A stretch of 15,509 nucleotides of DNA from Syntrophorhabdus sp. PtaB.Bin184 (GTDB lineage Bacteria > Desulfobacterota > Syntrophorhabdia > Syntrophorhabdales > Syntrophorhabdaceae): assembly GCA_002067555.1 (NCBI GenBank), contig MVQQ01000248.1:1-15509 (forward strand), given 5' to 3'. Position 1 is the stretch's first letter. Each line of letters starts with the position of its first letter. Below the pieces are notes generated by a model, which made no database searches, was not told where the DNA came from, and worked only from the letters and a program-made list of their open reading frames with translations. This document shows, in pieces, positions 6,832 through 14,769 of the stretch. A program made the position numbers and the translations under genes.

Positions 6832-7871
6832 TGATCAGACTGAGGGATATCGCTGCCGCGGTCAAGGGAGATCTGATTGGTGACGGGGATATCCCGATCG
6901 ACGGCATCGCCGGCATTCAGAGCGCCCGGGAAGGGCAGATCACCTTCCTCTCCCACGCGAGCTACCTCAAGTACGTTGCCGCGAGCAGGGCATCTGCCCT
7001 TATCGTCGGGAGAAAAACGCCCCGCGAAGACCTCAGGGGAATGAACGTTGTCGTTGTGGACAATCCCGACCTCGCGTACATAGAGGTCGTGGGCATGTTC
7101 AGGGAGGAACCCTCCCCGCCCCCCGGAATCGATCCGCGGGCCGTTGTGAGCCCCGGGGCCGACGTCGCCGCCAGCGCCTCCATCGGCCCCTTTGCCTGCG
7201 TGGAGGCCCGGGCGAAGATCGGGGAAAAGGTGACAATCTATCCTTTCTGCTACATCGGCCCCAACGTTACCGTCGGCGAGGGCAGCACCATCTATCCCCA
7301 TGTTACCGTCTACCGGGATACAACGATCGGCAGAAATGTCATCATCCATGCGAACAGCGTCATAGCGGCCGACGGGTTCAGCTATACCTGGGACGGCAAG
7401 AAGCACGCGAAGATCCCGCAGGTCGGTTCCGTCATCATCGAGGACGATGTCGAGATCGGGGCGAACACCGCCATTGACCGTGCAGCCCTCGACGCCACGG
7501 TGGTCGGCAGAGGGACCAAGATCGATAATCTGGTTCAGGTCGCCCACAACGTTATGATAGGACAGAATTCCATCATCGTCTCACAGGTCGGCATAGCGGG
7601 CAGCGCGCACATAGGAAACAACGTCGTTCTTGCGGGACAGACGGGGGTCAGGGACCACGTCAGCGTCGGCGATCAGGTTATGGCCGGTGGACGGACGGGG
7701 ATCACGAAAGATGTGCCCGCCGGGTCCCTCATATGGGGAACGCCGCACATGCCCCACAAGGAATATATGAGACTACAGATGTACATAAAGAAGCTCCCCG
7801 CGCTTTTTGAAAAGATCAGGGAGCTGGAGAAGAGATTCTCACCGGAGGAAGACGATGGTCGACATAAATGA
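6831..7871 (+). CDS. lpxD: LpxD, UDP-3-O-acylglucosamine N-acyltransferase
   Basis: This 346-residue enzyme performs the third step of lipid A synthesis, transferring a 3-hydroxyacyl chain from ACP to the 2-amino group of UDP-3-O-acylglucosamine. The N-terminal uridine-binding domain (1 to about 100) includes GIAGIQSAREGQITFLSH (25-42). From about 103 to 300 there is a left-handed beta-helix of hexapeptide repeats such as IGPFAC, IGEKVT and IGRNVI. The catalytic histidine is H239 in LVQVAHN, the same number as in E. coli LpxD. A C-terminal helix (about 310-340) should pack in the trimer and bind ACP. The gene overlaps the skp stop by one base and the fabZ start by 17 bases. The length is normal for the family. 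Confidence 0.97.
   Translation: MIRLRDIAAAVKGDLIGDGDIPIDGIAGIQSAREGQITFLSHASYLKYVAASRASALIVGRKTPREDLRGMNVVVVDNPDLAYIEVVGMFREEPSPPPGIDPRAVVSPGADVAASASIGPFACVEARAKIGEKVTIYPFCYIGPNVTVGEGSTIYPHVTVYRDTTIGRNVIIHANSVIAADGFSYTWDGKKHAKIPQVGSVIIEDDVEIGANTAIDRAALDATVVGRGTKIDNLVQVAHNVMIGQNSIIVSQVGIAGSAHIGNNVVLAGQTGVRDHVSVGDQVMAGGRTGITKDVPAGSLIWGTPHMPHKEYMRLQMYIKKLPALFEKIRELEKRFSPEEDDGRHK
7844..7848 (+). promoter_or_regulatory. Ribosome-binding site deciding the fabZ start
   Basis: GGAGG lies six bases ahead of the ATG at 7855, inside the 3' end of lpxD. It selects the MVDINEIL start over an in-frame ATG at 7807, which would add 16 non-conserved residues. Confidence 0.7.
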
Positions 7872-8283
7872 GATACTGAACCTGATGCCCCACAGATACC
7901 CCTTTCTCCTCGTGGACCGTGTCATCGAATTCGAGGAGACGAAAAGGATAGTCGCCATCAAGAATGTGACCATCAACGAGCCTTTCTTCCAGGGTCATTT
8001 TCCCGGAAGGCCCATCATGCCCGGCGTTCTCATCCTGGAAGCGATGGCGCAGGCAGGCGGCGTTCTTGCCTTCAAGTCCTTCCCCGGTATGAAGGGTTCC
8101 GTCTTCTTTACCGGCATCGACGGGGCACGGTTCCGCAAACCGGTGATTCCCGGCGACCAGCTCAGGTTCGTTGTCGACGTCGTGAAGCACAGACGGGAGA
8201 TCTGGGTATTCGATGCTAAGGCCTTCGTCGGGGATGACGTCGTGGCCGAGGCACGCATAATGGCAATGCTCAAACAGGAGTGA
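7855..8283 (+). CDS. fabZ: FabZ, (3R)-hydroxyacyl-ACP dehydratase
   Basis: This 142-residue hot-dog-fold enzyme dehydrates 3-hydroxyacyl-ACP in fatty acid elongation. It competes with LpxA and LpxD for the same acyl-ACP pool, which is the usual explanation for its place in lipid A operons. It opens with INEILNLMPHRYPFLLVDRV (4-23), the characteristic FabZ start. The central helix region FFQGHFPGRPIMPGVLILEA (44-63) holds the catalytic H48 and E62. The later strand FTGIDGARFRKPVIPGDQL is also conserved. The start at 7855 is supported by GGAGG upstream. It overlaps the lpxD end by 17 bases, and its stop lies 11 bases ahead of the lpxA GTG start. Confidence 0.96.
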   Translation: MVDINEILNLMPHRYPFLLVDRVIEFEETKRIVAIKNVTINEPFFQGHFPGRPIMPGVLILEAMAQAGGVLAFKSFPGMKGSVFFTGIDGARFRKPVIPGDQLRFVVDVVKHRREIWVFDAKAFVGDDVVAEARIMAMLKQE

Positions 8284-8288
8284 GGGGA
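8283..8288 (+). promoter_or_regulatory. Ribosome-binding site of lpxA (GTG start)
   Basis: AGGGGA begins at the last base of the fabZ stop codon and ends six bases ahead of the GTG at 8295. It favours this GTG over the in-frame GTG at 8280, because it makes the protein start with IHPTAII right after the initiator, as LpxA proteins do. Confidence 0.65.
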
Positions 8289-8294
8289 ATTTAC

Positions 8295-9062
8295 GTGATA
8301 CATCCAACCGCCATCATCGACAAGAACGCCGAGATCGCAGAAGACGTGGAGATCGGCCCTTATTGCATAGTGGAAGGGGGCGTGCGCATCGGCGCGGGCA
8401 GCCGTCTTGAAAGCCACGTCGTCGTTCAGGGGAACACGTTCATAGGCGAAGGCTGCACCGTCAGCCCTTTCGCGTCCATCGGGGGGCCTCCCCAGGACAT
8501 CGGCTACAAGTACGAGCCCACCCGGGTAATCATAGGTCGGAACAATACCATGAAGGAATACGTCACCATCAACCGGGGAACCATGAAGGGGGGCGGCGTC
8601 ACAGAGGTGGGGGACAACAATTTCATCATGGCCTACGCCCACATCGCCCACGACTGCAAGGTAGGGAACAACATCATCATGGCGAATGGCGCGACCCTGG
8701 CGGGCCATGTGGAGGTGTCGGATTTCGTCATCTTCAGCGGTCTCTGCGCGGTTCACCAGTTCTGCAGGGTCGGCAAGTACGCGTTTATCAGCGGCCTGAC
8801 GGGAATCCCGAAGGACGTACCTCCTTTTGTCATCGCCGCCGGTGACAGGGCAAAGCTTTACGGCCTCAACCTCGTGGGACTCGAAAGGCGCAATTTCTCC
8901 AAAGAGGAGATAATGAAGCTGAAAAAGGCATACCGTATCCTCTTCAGGTCTGCTCTCCCCCTGAAGACCTCCCTCAAGATCATAAGAGAGGAGCTTGACG
9001 GGGACAACATCGGGTACCTCATCGAGTTCATAGAATCGTCAACGAGGGGCATATGCCGGTAA
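8295..9062 (+). CDS. lpxA: LpxA, UDP-N-acetylglucosamine acyltransferase
   Basis: This 255-residue enzyme makes the first lipid A intermediate by moving a 3-hydroxyacyl group from ACP to the 3-position of UDP-GlcNAc or its 3-amino analogue. It begins (V/M)IHPTAIIDKNAEI and continues as a beta-helix of hexapeptide repeats to about residue 180. The catalytic histidine is H119 (AHIAHDC, aligning with E. coli H125). Q67 in GGPPQDI matches the substrate-contact glutamine, and HQF (154-156) is conserved. G167 aligns with E. coli G173, the acyl-chain ruler, so a long (C14-type) chain is possible. A C-terminal helical domain ends STRGICR. The start is GTG. The downstream oxidoreductase overlaps the last ten bases. 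Confidence 0.96.
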   Translation: MIHPTAIIDKNAEIAEDVEIGPYCIVEGGVRIGAGSRLESHVVVQGNTFIGEGCTVSPFASIGGPPQDIGYKYEPTRVIIGRNNTMKEYVTINRGTMKGGGVTEVGDNNFIMAYAHIAHDCKVGNNIIMANGATLAGHVEVSDFVIFSGLCAVHQFCRVGKYAFISGLTGIPKDVPPFVIAAGDRAKLYGLNLVGLERRNFSKEEIMKLKKAYRILFRSALPLKTSLKIIREELDGDNIGYLIEFIESSTRGICR

Positions 9063-9988
9063 ATGTCGCCCTCATCGGTCTCGGCCACATGGGTCGCATC
9101 CATCTCGGCAAGCTCTGCTCCTTCGAGGACGTCCGCGTGTGCGGTGTCGTGGATGTCGATGACGCGCTCGCCGGCGAATATGCCGGGAAATACAGGGTAC
9201 CATTCTTCTCCCGTTATTCCGATGCCCTGCCCGACGCGGCCTGCGCCGTCGTCGCGACACCCACTGAGTCCCATTACGCCATAGCGAAAGCTTGTCTCGA
9301 ACGGAACGTCCATGTCTTCCTGGAGAAACCCATCACCGTGCTCCCGGAAGAGGCGCGTGAGCTCATCGACATGGCAGCCGAGCGGAGACTTGTCCTCCAG
9401 GTGGGCCATCTCGAAAGGTTGAACCCCGCGCTCAGGCAGGTGCTGCCCCTCATTCGAAGGCCCCGGTTTATCGAGGCCCGCAGGATCGGTCCCTTCACGG
9501 GCAGGTCTACCGACGTGGATGTTGTCCTCGACCTCATGATCCATGACATCGATCTCGTCCTCTCTCTCGTCGGCGAAGAGGTTGCCGACGTCAGCGCCGA
9601 GGGCGTCCCCTTCTTCACAAGTCTCTCCGACATCGCCAGCGCCCGGATCGAATTCACCGGAGGGTGCGTGGCAAACATCACGGCGAGCCGGGTCTCCACG
9701 TTCCGCGAGCGCTCCCTGGCCATCTACGAAGAGGACAGGCACTTCTCCCTTGACCTGATGCAGGGAAAGCTCACAGGCATCCTCAGGAAGGAAGGGGGCA
9801 AGGCGGACACAACGGAATATTCCGCGCCGCAGATGGACCCCGTCAGGGACGAGCTCCTCGAGTTCGTAACGGCCGTGGGAGGCAACTCCGCCCCAACCGT
9901 CAGCGGAGCCGACGGCCTCAGGGCACTCGAGCTCGCAAGCAGGATCCAGGACTGCATAGCGGATCGACAGGGTACACGCCATCGATAG
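9053..9988 (+). CDS. Gfo/Idh/MocA-family oxidoreductase (GnnA-like position)
   Basis: This 311-residue NAD(P)-dependent sugar dehydrogenase candidate has an N-terminal Rossmann fold with GLGHMG (9-14), an acidic strand end VVDVDD (32-37), VVATPTESH (66-74) and EKPI (91-94), the family's cofactor and active-site signatures. GHLERLNPA (118-126) and IHDIDL (163-168) supply the expected catalytic-site histidine and aspartates in the C-terminal domain. It lies between lpxA and lpxB. In Acidithiobacillus ferrooxidans the same slot holds gnnA, which oxidises the 3-position of UDP-GlcNAc before GnnB aminates it, giving amide-linked lipid A chains. No GnnB aminotransferase is present here. The product may therefore be a GnnA whose partner is elsewhere, or an oxidoreductase of another role. 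The ATG at 9053 overlaps lpxA by ten bases. The end overlaps the proposed lpxB start by eight. Confidence 0.85.
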   Translation: MPVNVALIGLGHMGRIHLGKLCSFEDVRVCGVVDVDDALAGEYAGKYRVPFFSRYSDALPDAACAVVATPTESHYAIAKACLERNVHVFLEKPITVLPEEARELIDMAAERRLVLQVGHLERLNPALRQVLPLIRRPRFIEARRIGPFTGRSTDVDVVLDLMIHDIDLVLSLVGEEVADVSAEGVPFFTSLSDIASARIEFTGGCVANITASRVSTFRERSLAIYEEDRHFSLDLMQGKLTGILRKEGGKADTTEYSAPQMDPVRDELLEFVTAVGGNSAPTVSGADGLRALELASRIQDCIADRQGTRHR

Positions 9989-11105
9989 AAAGATATTCAT
10001 ATCGACGGGCGAGCTGTCCGGGGAGACCCACGCCTGTCATCTCGTCGAATCCCTCAGCAAAACGGAAGGTTTGCGCATAACCGCAATGGGCTCTGAAAGG
10101 CTTGCCGGCAGCGGCGTTACGGTTGTCCGGGACTACCGTGACATCTCCGTGACGGGACTCAGCGAGGTGCTCTCCCACGCGGGAAACATCAGGAGGGCCT
10201 TCGACACCGTCAAGGCCCATATCAGGAATGAGCGGCCGGATCTCGTCATCCTCGTCGATTTCCCGGGGTTCAACATGAGGATAGCCTCCTTCGCCCGGTC
10301 TCTCGGCGTCCCCGTGGTATACTTCATCCCGCCGCAGGTCTGGGCCTGGAAGAAGGGACGCCTCAAGAAGATCCGGAAGTGCGTCGACATGGTCATCTGC
10401 ATCCTTCCCTTCGAGGAAGACCTGTATGCGAAATCAGGAATCCCGGCGGTCTACGTCGGCCATCCTTTTGCCGAAACCGTGCGGCCGTCGCTCAACCGTG
10501 ATGAATTTCTGGCCAGGATGGGGGTCCCCGGGGACAAGCCCATCCTCACCGTCATGCCCGGAAGCAGACGGAACGAGATAAGGCGGCACATGCCTGTCCT
10601 CACGGAGACGGCGGGCATCATGCGCCGGAGCATCCCCGGGCTCACCGTTCTTCTGCCCCTCGCGGACAATATCGACGAAACGGTTGTCAGACCATTCCTT
10701 GAGGGCGACCACGGCTTCACGGTCCTGAAAGGGAACTCCCATGACGCCCTGGCCTATTGCGACGCCGCCATAGTCGCTTCCGGCAGCGCGACCCTGGAAG
10801 CAGCCCTCCTCGGGTCACCTACCGCCATCATCTACCGCATATCCCGGCTCTCCTACGCGATCGCGCGCCTCATCGTTCACGTCGATTTCATCGGTCTTCC
10901 CAACATCGTAGCCGGCAAGGAGGTATTTCCCGAGTTCATTCAGCGCCTCGATCCCGAAACCATTGCCAGGAAGGTCATTTCTATGATAGATAAAGGAAGA
11001 CAGGGCGTTGCGGGCGAACTGGGATCGATCGTCGACAAACTCAAGAAAGAAGATTCCTACCGGCTGGCAGCGAACGCGATACTGCGCTTTTTCGAGAGAA
11101 CATGA
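9981..11105 (+). CDS. lpxB: LpxB, lipid-A-disaccharide synthase (non-standard start)
   Basis: LpxB (GT19) condenses UDP-2,3-diacylglucosamine with lipid X to form the lipid A disaccharide at the inner membrane. Conserved elements are KIFISTGELSGETHA (4-18), LVDFPGFNMR (91-100), PPQVWAWKKGR (117-127), VGHPF (159-163) and MPGSRRNEI (192-200). The first ATG/GTG/TTG in this frame is TTG at 10071, which would remove the GELSGE nucleotide-sugar loop. The frame is open upstream only to a TAG at 9957. I therefore place the start at ATC 9981, preceded by an AGGG at 9969-9972. That gives 374 residues, close to the 382 of E. coli LpxB. A rare AUC start or a base error (ATG) are the alternatives. Function is certain, the start is not. 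Confidence 0.88.
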   Translation: MDRKIFISTGELSGETHACHLVESLSKTEGLRITAMGSERLAGSGVTVVRDYRDISVTGLSEVLSHAGNIRRAFDTVKAHIRNERPDLVILVDFPGFNMRIASFARSLGVPVVYFIPPQVWAWKKGRLKKIRKCVDMVICILPFEEDLYAKSGIPAVYVGHPFAETVRPSLNRDEFLARMGVPGDKPILTVMPGSRRNEIRRHMPVLTETAGIMRRSIPGLTVLLPLADNIDETVVRPFLEGDHGFTVLKGNSHDALAYCDAAIVASGSATLEAALLGSPTAIIYRISRLSYAIARLIVHVDFIGLPNIVAGKEVFPEFIQRLDPETIARKVISMIDKGRQGVAGELGSIVDKLKKEDSYRLAANAILRFFERT

Positions 11106-12856
11106 ACCTCTACCTGAGACTTCTGAAATTTGCGTACCCCTATAAGGCAAAGCTCATCCTCGCCATGATCTTCATGTCGCTGTGTTCCGGCGCACAGAGT
11201 TTCAGCGCCTACCTCGTCAAGCCCGTCCTTGACTCCATATTCTTCGAGAAGGACATGACGAAGCTTTACATCATGCCCGCTGCCGTTATCCTTCTCTTCC
11301 TGATCAAGGGCACCTTCGAATACGTTCAGGGCTACTTCATGGGTTATGTCGGGCAAAGGGTGGTCACCGACATCAGGAATCTCGTCTTCTACAACATGCA
11401 GAAACAACCCCTGTCTTTCTTCGACAAAACGCCCACAGGTTCCAACATCTCCCGGATAGTGAACGACGTCTCCCTCGTCCAGAGCACCGTCTCCGATTCC
11501 GTTGCGGCGGTCCTCAAGGATGCCTTCACGATCATCGGCCTCGTCATCGTGGCCTTCCGCATGGAGTGGAAGCTGACGCTCATCGCCTTCCTTATCCTGC
11601 CCTTCTCCATCTATCCCATTGTCGCCTTCGGCAAGAAACTCAGGAAGATAGGGCTCAATATCCAGCAATACCTTGCGCGGCTCACCAGTTTTCTTCATGA
11701 AACCATCACCGGCCAGAGGATCGTCAAGGCCTTTTCCATGGAACAATACGAAAACAAGAGGTTCACGGCGGAGAACGAGACGCTCTTCAGGATATCGATG
11801 AAACGCACGAAGATCCGGGCACTGTCCCACCCCGTGATGGAGGTCATAGGCGGGGTTGCCGTCGGCGTCGTCATCTGGTACGGCGGCAGGGAGGTCATCC
11901 TGGGAAATTCCACCCCCGGAACCTTTTTCGCCTTCATGGCATCCCTCATCATGCTCTATGAACCCATCAAGAAGATCAACAAGGAGAACCACAACGTTCA
12001 GCAGGGGCTCGCCGCCAGCCAGCGTGTCTTCGAGATCATCGACAGGCAACCGGAGGTGATGGAGAGACCGGACGCCGTCGATCTCGAAAAGGTCGAAGGC
12101 GTCATAGACTTCGAGGACGTCTCCTTCCGGTACGACGAGAAGATGGTCCTCAACCACGTGAGCCTCCGGATCGAGAAGAACGAGGTGGTTGCCGTCGTCG
12201 GTAAAAGCGGGGTGGGAAAAACCACCCTCGTCAACCTGATCCCCCGGTTCTACGATGTCACCCAGGGTCTCATCAGGGTCGATGGCACCGACATCCGCGA
12301 CGCCACCCTCGATTCCCTCCGAAAGAACATCGCCCTCGTTACGCAGGATGTCATCCTCTTCAATGACACGATACGAAGCAACATAGCCTACGGCGTCGAG
12401 CCTGACGAAGAGCAGCTCTACGCCGCGACCAGAATGGCCTTTGCCCATGATTTCATCCTCAAGCTTCCGAAAGGATACGATACCATCGTCGGCGAAAAAG
12501 GGGTCCGCCTTTCCGGCGGTCAGAAACAGCGCATCGCCATAGCCAGGGCGCTCTACAAGAACGCCCCCATCCTTATCCTCGACGAAGCGACGAGTTCCCT
12601 CGACGCCCAATCGGAGATAGAGGTCCAGAAGGCCCTCGAGAACCTGATGAAGGGCAGGACAACGATCATCATCGCCCACAGGCTCTCGACGATCATCAAT
12701 GCCCACCGGATCATCGTGATCGACAAGGGTATGATAGTCCAGGAAGGCACCCACGGATCGCTCATCGAAGAGGACGGTCCCTACAGGAAGCTCTACGAGA
12801 TCCAGTTCCGCGAAGGGGCGCGCAAGAAGGTCATCCCCCTGGGAAAGAAGCGCTGA
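11102..12856 (+). CDS. msbA: MsbA, lipid A/LPS-core flippase (ABC exporter)
   Basis: This 584-residue half-transporter works as a homodimer to flip lipid A-core across the inner membrane. The transmembrane part (about 1-310) has hydrophobic segments near 18-38, 57-75, 135-155, 158-178, 245-262 and 270-287. The ATPase half holds Walker A GKSGVGKTT (367-375), Q-loop Q415, signature LSGGQ (470-474), Walker B ILILDEATS (490-498, catalytic E495) and the switch histidine H526. Gene context between lpxB and waaA supports MsbA over other exporters of the family. It starts with ATGA overlapping the lpxB stop and ends TGATG overlapping the next gene. Confidence 0.95.
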   Translation: MNLYLRLLKFAYPYKAKLILAMIFMSLCSGAQSFSAYLVKPVLDSIFFEKDMTKLYIMPAAVILLFLIKGTFEYVQGYFMGYVGQRVVTDIRNLVFYNMQKQPLSFFDKTPTGSNISRIVNDVSLVQSTVSDSVAAVLKDAFTIIGLVIVAFRMEWKLTLIAFLILPFSIYPIVAFGKKLRKIGLNIQQYLARLTSFLHETITGQRIVKAFSMEQYENKRFTAENETLFRISMKRTKIRALSHPVMEVIGGVAVGVVIWYGGREVILGNSTPGTFFAFMASLIMLYEPIKKINKENHNVQQGLAASQRVFEIIDRQPEVMERPDAVDLEKVEGVIDFEDVSFRYDEKMVLNHVSLRIEKNEVVAVVGKSGVGKTTLVNLIPRFYDVTQGLIRVDGTDIRDATLDSLRKNIALVTQDVILFNDTIRSNIAYGVEPDEEQLYAATRMAFAHDFILKLPKGYDTIVGEKGVRLSGGQKQRIAIARALYKNAPILILDEATSSLDAQSEIEVQKALENLMKGRTTIIIAHRLSTIINAHRIIVIDKGMIVQEGTHGSLIEEDGPYRKLYEIQFREGARKKVIPLGKKR

Positions 12857-13517
12857 TGAAAAAGAAGATCAAGTCTTTCCTCATGCTTCACGTTATGCCT
12901 CCCATGGTATTTGCGTTCCTGAAGGCGCTGAGTTTCACACTGCGCATTCACCACGTGAACCGGCCGCCCGACGAGGCATGGGGGAACATCCGCAACTACA
13001 TCGTCTGTTTCTGGCATGGCAGGCTCCTCATGATGCCCTTCGCGAAGAAGGGCGGCGGGGGCAAGGTGCTCATCAGCCGCCACCGGGACGGCGAGTTCAT
13101 AGCCAGAATAGTGGGCTACTTCGGGATCGGTACCGTCCGGGGCTCCTACAGGAAGGGCAGCGTTTCCTCGCTCAGGGAGATCCTCCATGACCTCAAGGAT
13201 AATATCGATATCGCCATCACCCCTGACGGGCCGAAGGGGCCGCGCTTTACCGTGAAGAAAGGCATCGTCGAGCTTGCACGGCTCTCCGGCAAGGCTCTCC
13301 TCCCCGTCAGCTACGGTGCACGTAAAAAAAAACCTTTCATTCCTGGGACCGTTTCATACTCCCCTATCCTTTTTCCCGGGTTGTCTTTTTCTGGGGAGAC
13401 CCTATCCCTGTAGCCCGTGATCTCAGCGCCGAAGAAACCGAGAAAACGCGCCTCAAGCTCGAGGCGGCACTCATCCAACTGACCGAGAAAGCGGAAGAAG
13501 CGGCATGTGGAAAGTGA
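12856..13517 (+). CDS. DUF374 (LpxJ-type) acyltransferase, frame broken at an A9 run
   Basis: This is a lysophospholipid-acyltransferase-like protein of the DUF374 family, which includes LpxJ, the non-LpxL-type secondary lipid A acyltransferase of epsilonproteobacteria. Visible motifs are CFWHGRLLMMP (51-61, H54 candidate catalytic), SRHRDGEFIARI (74-85), RGSYRKGSVSSLREI (95-109) and TPDGPKGPRFTVKKG (122-136). The uninterrupted frame ends at 13413 with 185 residues and an unrelated tail after R156. Continuing in the -1 frame from 13332 gives the expected family end (TFHSWDRFILPYPFSRVVFF onward, stopping at 13517), about 220 residues in total. One extra A would join the two frames. The cause could be a missing base in the data, a real mutation or slippage. 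It overlaps msbA by one base and waaA by 13. Confidence 0.8.
13324..13332 (+). other. A9 homopolymer at the frame break; candidate slippery site
   Basis: Nine consecutive A bases form the exact point where the DUF374 reading frame switches by -1. Nine bases further on, a 7-base-pair stem with one G-U pair can form between 13342-13348 and 13374-13380, with a 25-base loop. Slippery A runs followed by a stem at this distance are the arrangement used in -1 frameshifting, and A9 runs also promote transcriptional slippage. There is no Shine-Dalgarno-like stimulator just upstream. A missing base in the data is at least as likely. Confidence 0.45.
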
Positions 13518-14767
13518 TCTATAATCTGCTCACCCTGTGCGCCCTGCCCGTCTTCGTGATCATCGGCCTTACCAACGCAAAAATGAGGAAGAACTTCCGC
13601 CAGCGCCTTTTCCCCCGGGTGGAGGGCAGACCGGCCACAGGGTCGTGCATGATTCACGGCGCGTCCATAGGAGAAGCCGTTATCGCCGAAGCTGTGGCCG
13701 AGTATCTCTCGAAGAACGGGGGCCCGGCAGACTTCCTCCTCACCACCAACACGTCCTATGCCCAGGAAATGCTCGAAAGGAAGGAGGGCACCAGGCAAGG
13801 CAGAAGGGTGGCCGCCCTCCCCTTTGACCTCGGCTTCTCGGTACGCCGTTTTCTCGACCACCATAGGCCCTTGGTCATCATCATCGTGGAGACGGAGATC
13901 TGGCCCAACCTCATCTGGGAGGCCAGGAGGCGGGACATCCCGGTCGTTATCGTCAACGGCCGCATATCGGACAGCACCCTCGCGACCTACCGGAGATTGT
14001 CTGTCTTCATGAAATCGGCTCTCGCGGCCGTGCACACGGTCATAGCACAGTCTCCGGAGCACAGCCAACGTTTCATCTCCATCGGCATGGCCCCGGAGCG
14101 CGTCTTCGCCACGGGCAACATAAAGTATTACCGCCCCATCACGGAAAGCCCACCGAACAGGGAAACACGAGACAAGGCCATCGTCATCGGCAGCGTGAAG
14201 GAAAAGGAACTCGACGAGGTCTACAAGGCGGTGGCACTCCTCAGGTCCGATCTCCCCGAACACAGGATATTCATAGTGCCGAGGGAACTCCATCTGGCCG
14301 TCAGTATCGAGGAGGAGCTTTCGAAAAACTGCAGGACTGCCCGGTATTCCCGGCTGAAGGAAGGAAAGGGAGAAGAGGATGCCGATATCGTGATCGTCGA
14401 TACCGTGGGCGACCTCATGGGGATCTACGCGAAAAGCATGGTCGCCTTCGTCGGCGGTTCCCTTGCTCCCTACGGCGGGCAGAACATGCTCGAACCCCTC
14501 TTCGTGGGCACACCTGTGCTGTTCGGCCCCCACACGGAGAACTTCCACGACATCGCCGCCTCCATCCTTGAAAGAAAGGCCGGTTTCCTCGTTGAGACGG
14601 CCGACGACATACACCGCACCGTGATGAGGCTTCTTGCCGACAACGACCTTTATGATTCCGCACGGCACGCCGGTTACGCGATCATTGACGACCAGAGGCA
14701 CGTGATGGATGAAACGGCGCGAATCATAAAAAACATCACCGGGACTCGAAACAGGAGAGAGGACTGA
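13505..14767 (+). CDS. waaA: WaaA/KdtA, Kdo transferase
   Basis: This 420-residue GT30 enzyme adds one or more Kdo residues to lipid A precursor. An N-terminal membrane anchor (about 3-22, YNLLTLCALPVFVIIGL) precedes the acceptor domain with IHGASIGEA (50-58), where E57 matches the catalytic base of the family. ETEIWPN (129-135) and NGRISD (151-156) are further signatures. The donor domain shows GNIKY (204-208), GSVKEKE (229-235), VPRE (258-261) and GGSLAPYGGQNMLEP (317-331), then VLFGPHTENF (338-347). The stretch VPRELHLA differs from the more usual VPRHPER, placing the histidine two residues later. The start lies inside the DUF374 end in another frame. The stop is two bases before the mazG ATG. 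I cannot tell whether it adds one Kdo or two. Confidence 0.95.
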   Translation: MWKVIYNLLTLCALPVFVIIGLTNAKMRKNFRQRLFPRVEGRPATGSCMIHGASIGEAVIAEAVAEYLSKNGGPADFLLTTNTSYAQEMLERKEGTRQGRRVAALPFDLGFSVRRFLDHHRPLVIIIVETEIWPNLIWEARRRDIPVVIVNGRISDSTLATYRRLSVFMKSALAAVHTVIAQSPEHSQRFISIGMAPERVFATGNIKYYRPITESPPNRETRDKAIVIGSVKEKELDEVYKAVALLRSDLPEHRIFIVPRELHLAVSIEEELSKNCRTARYSRLKEGKGEEDADIVIVDTVGDLMGIYAKSMVAFVGGSLAPYGGQNMLEPLFVGTPVLFGPHTENFHDIAASILERKAGFLVETADDIHRTVMRLLADNDLYDSARHAGYAIIDDQRHVMDETARIIKNITGTRNRRED

Positions 14768-14769
14768 GA

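Noticed and set aside
10071..10073. TTG as the lpxB start
   Set aside because: It would delete the conserved GELSGE region, which is clearly encoded in frame immediately upstream.
11057..12754. 565-codon open frame on the - strand opposite msbA
   Set aside because: Same register effect as opposite bamA. The peptide is an acidic shadow of the ABC transporter with no domain I can recognise.
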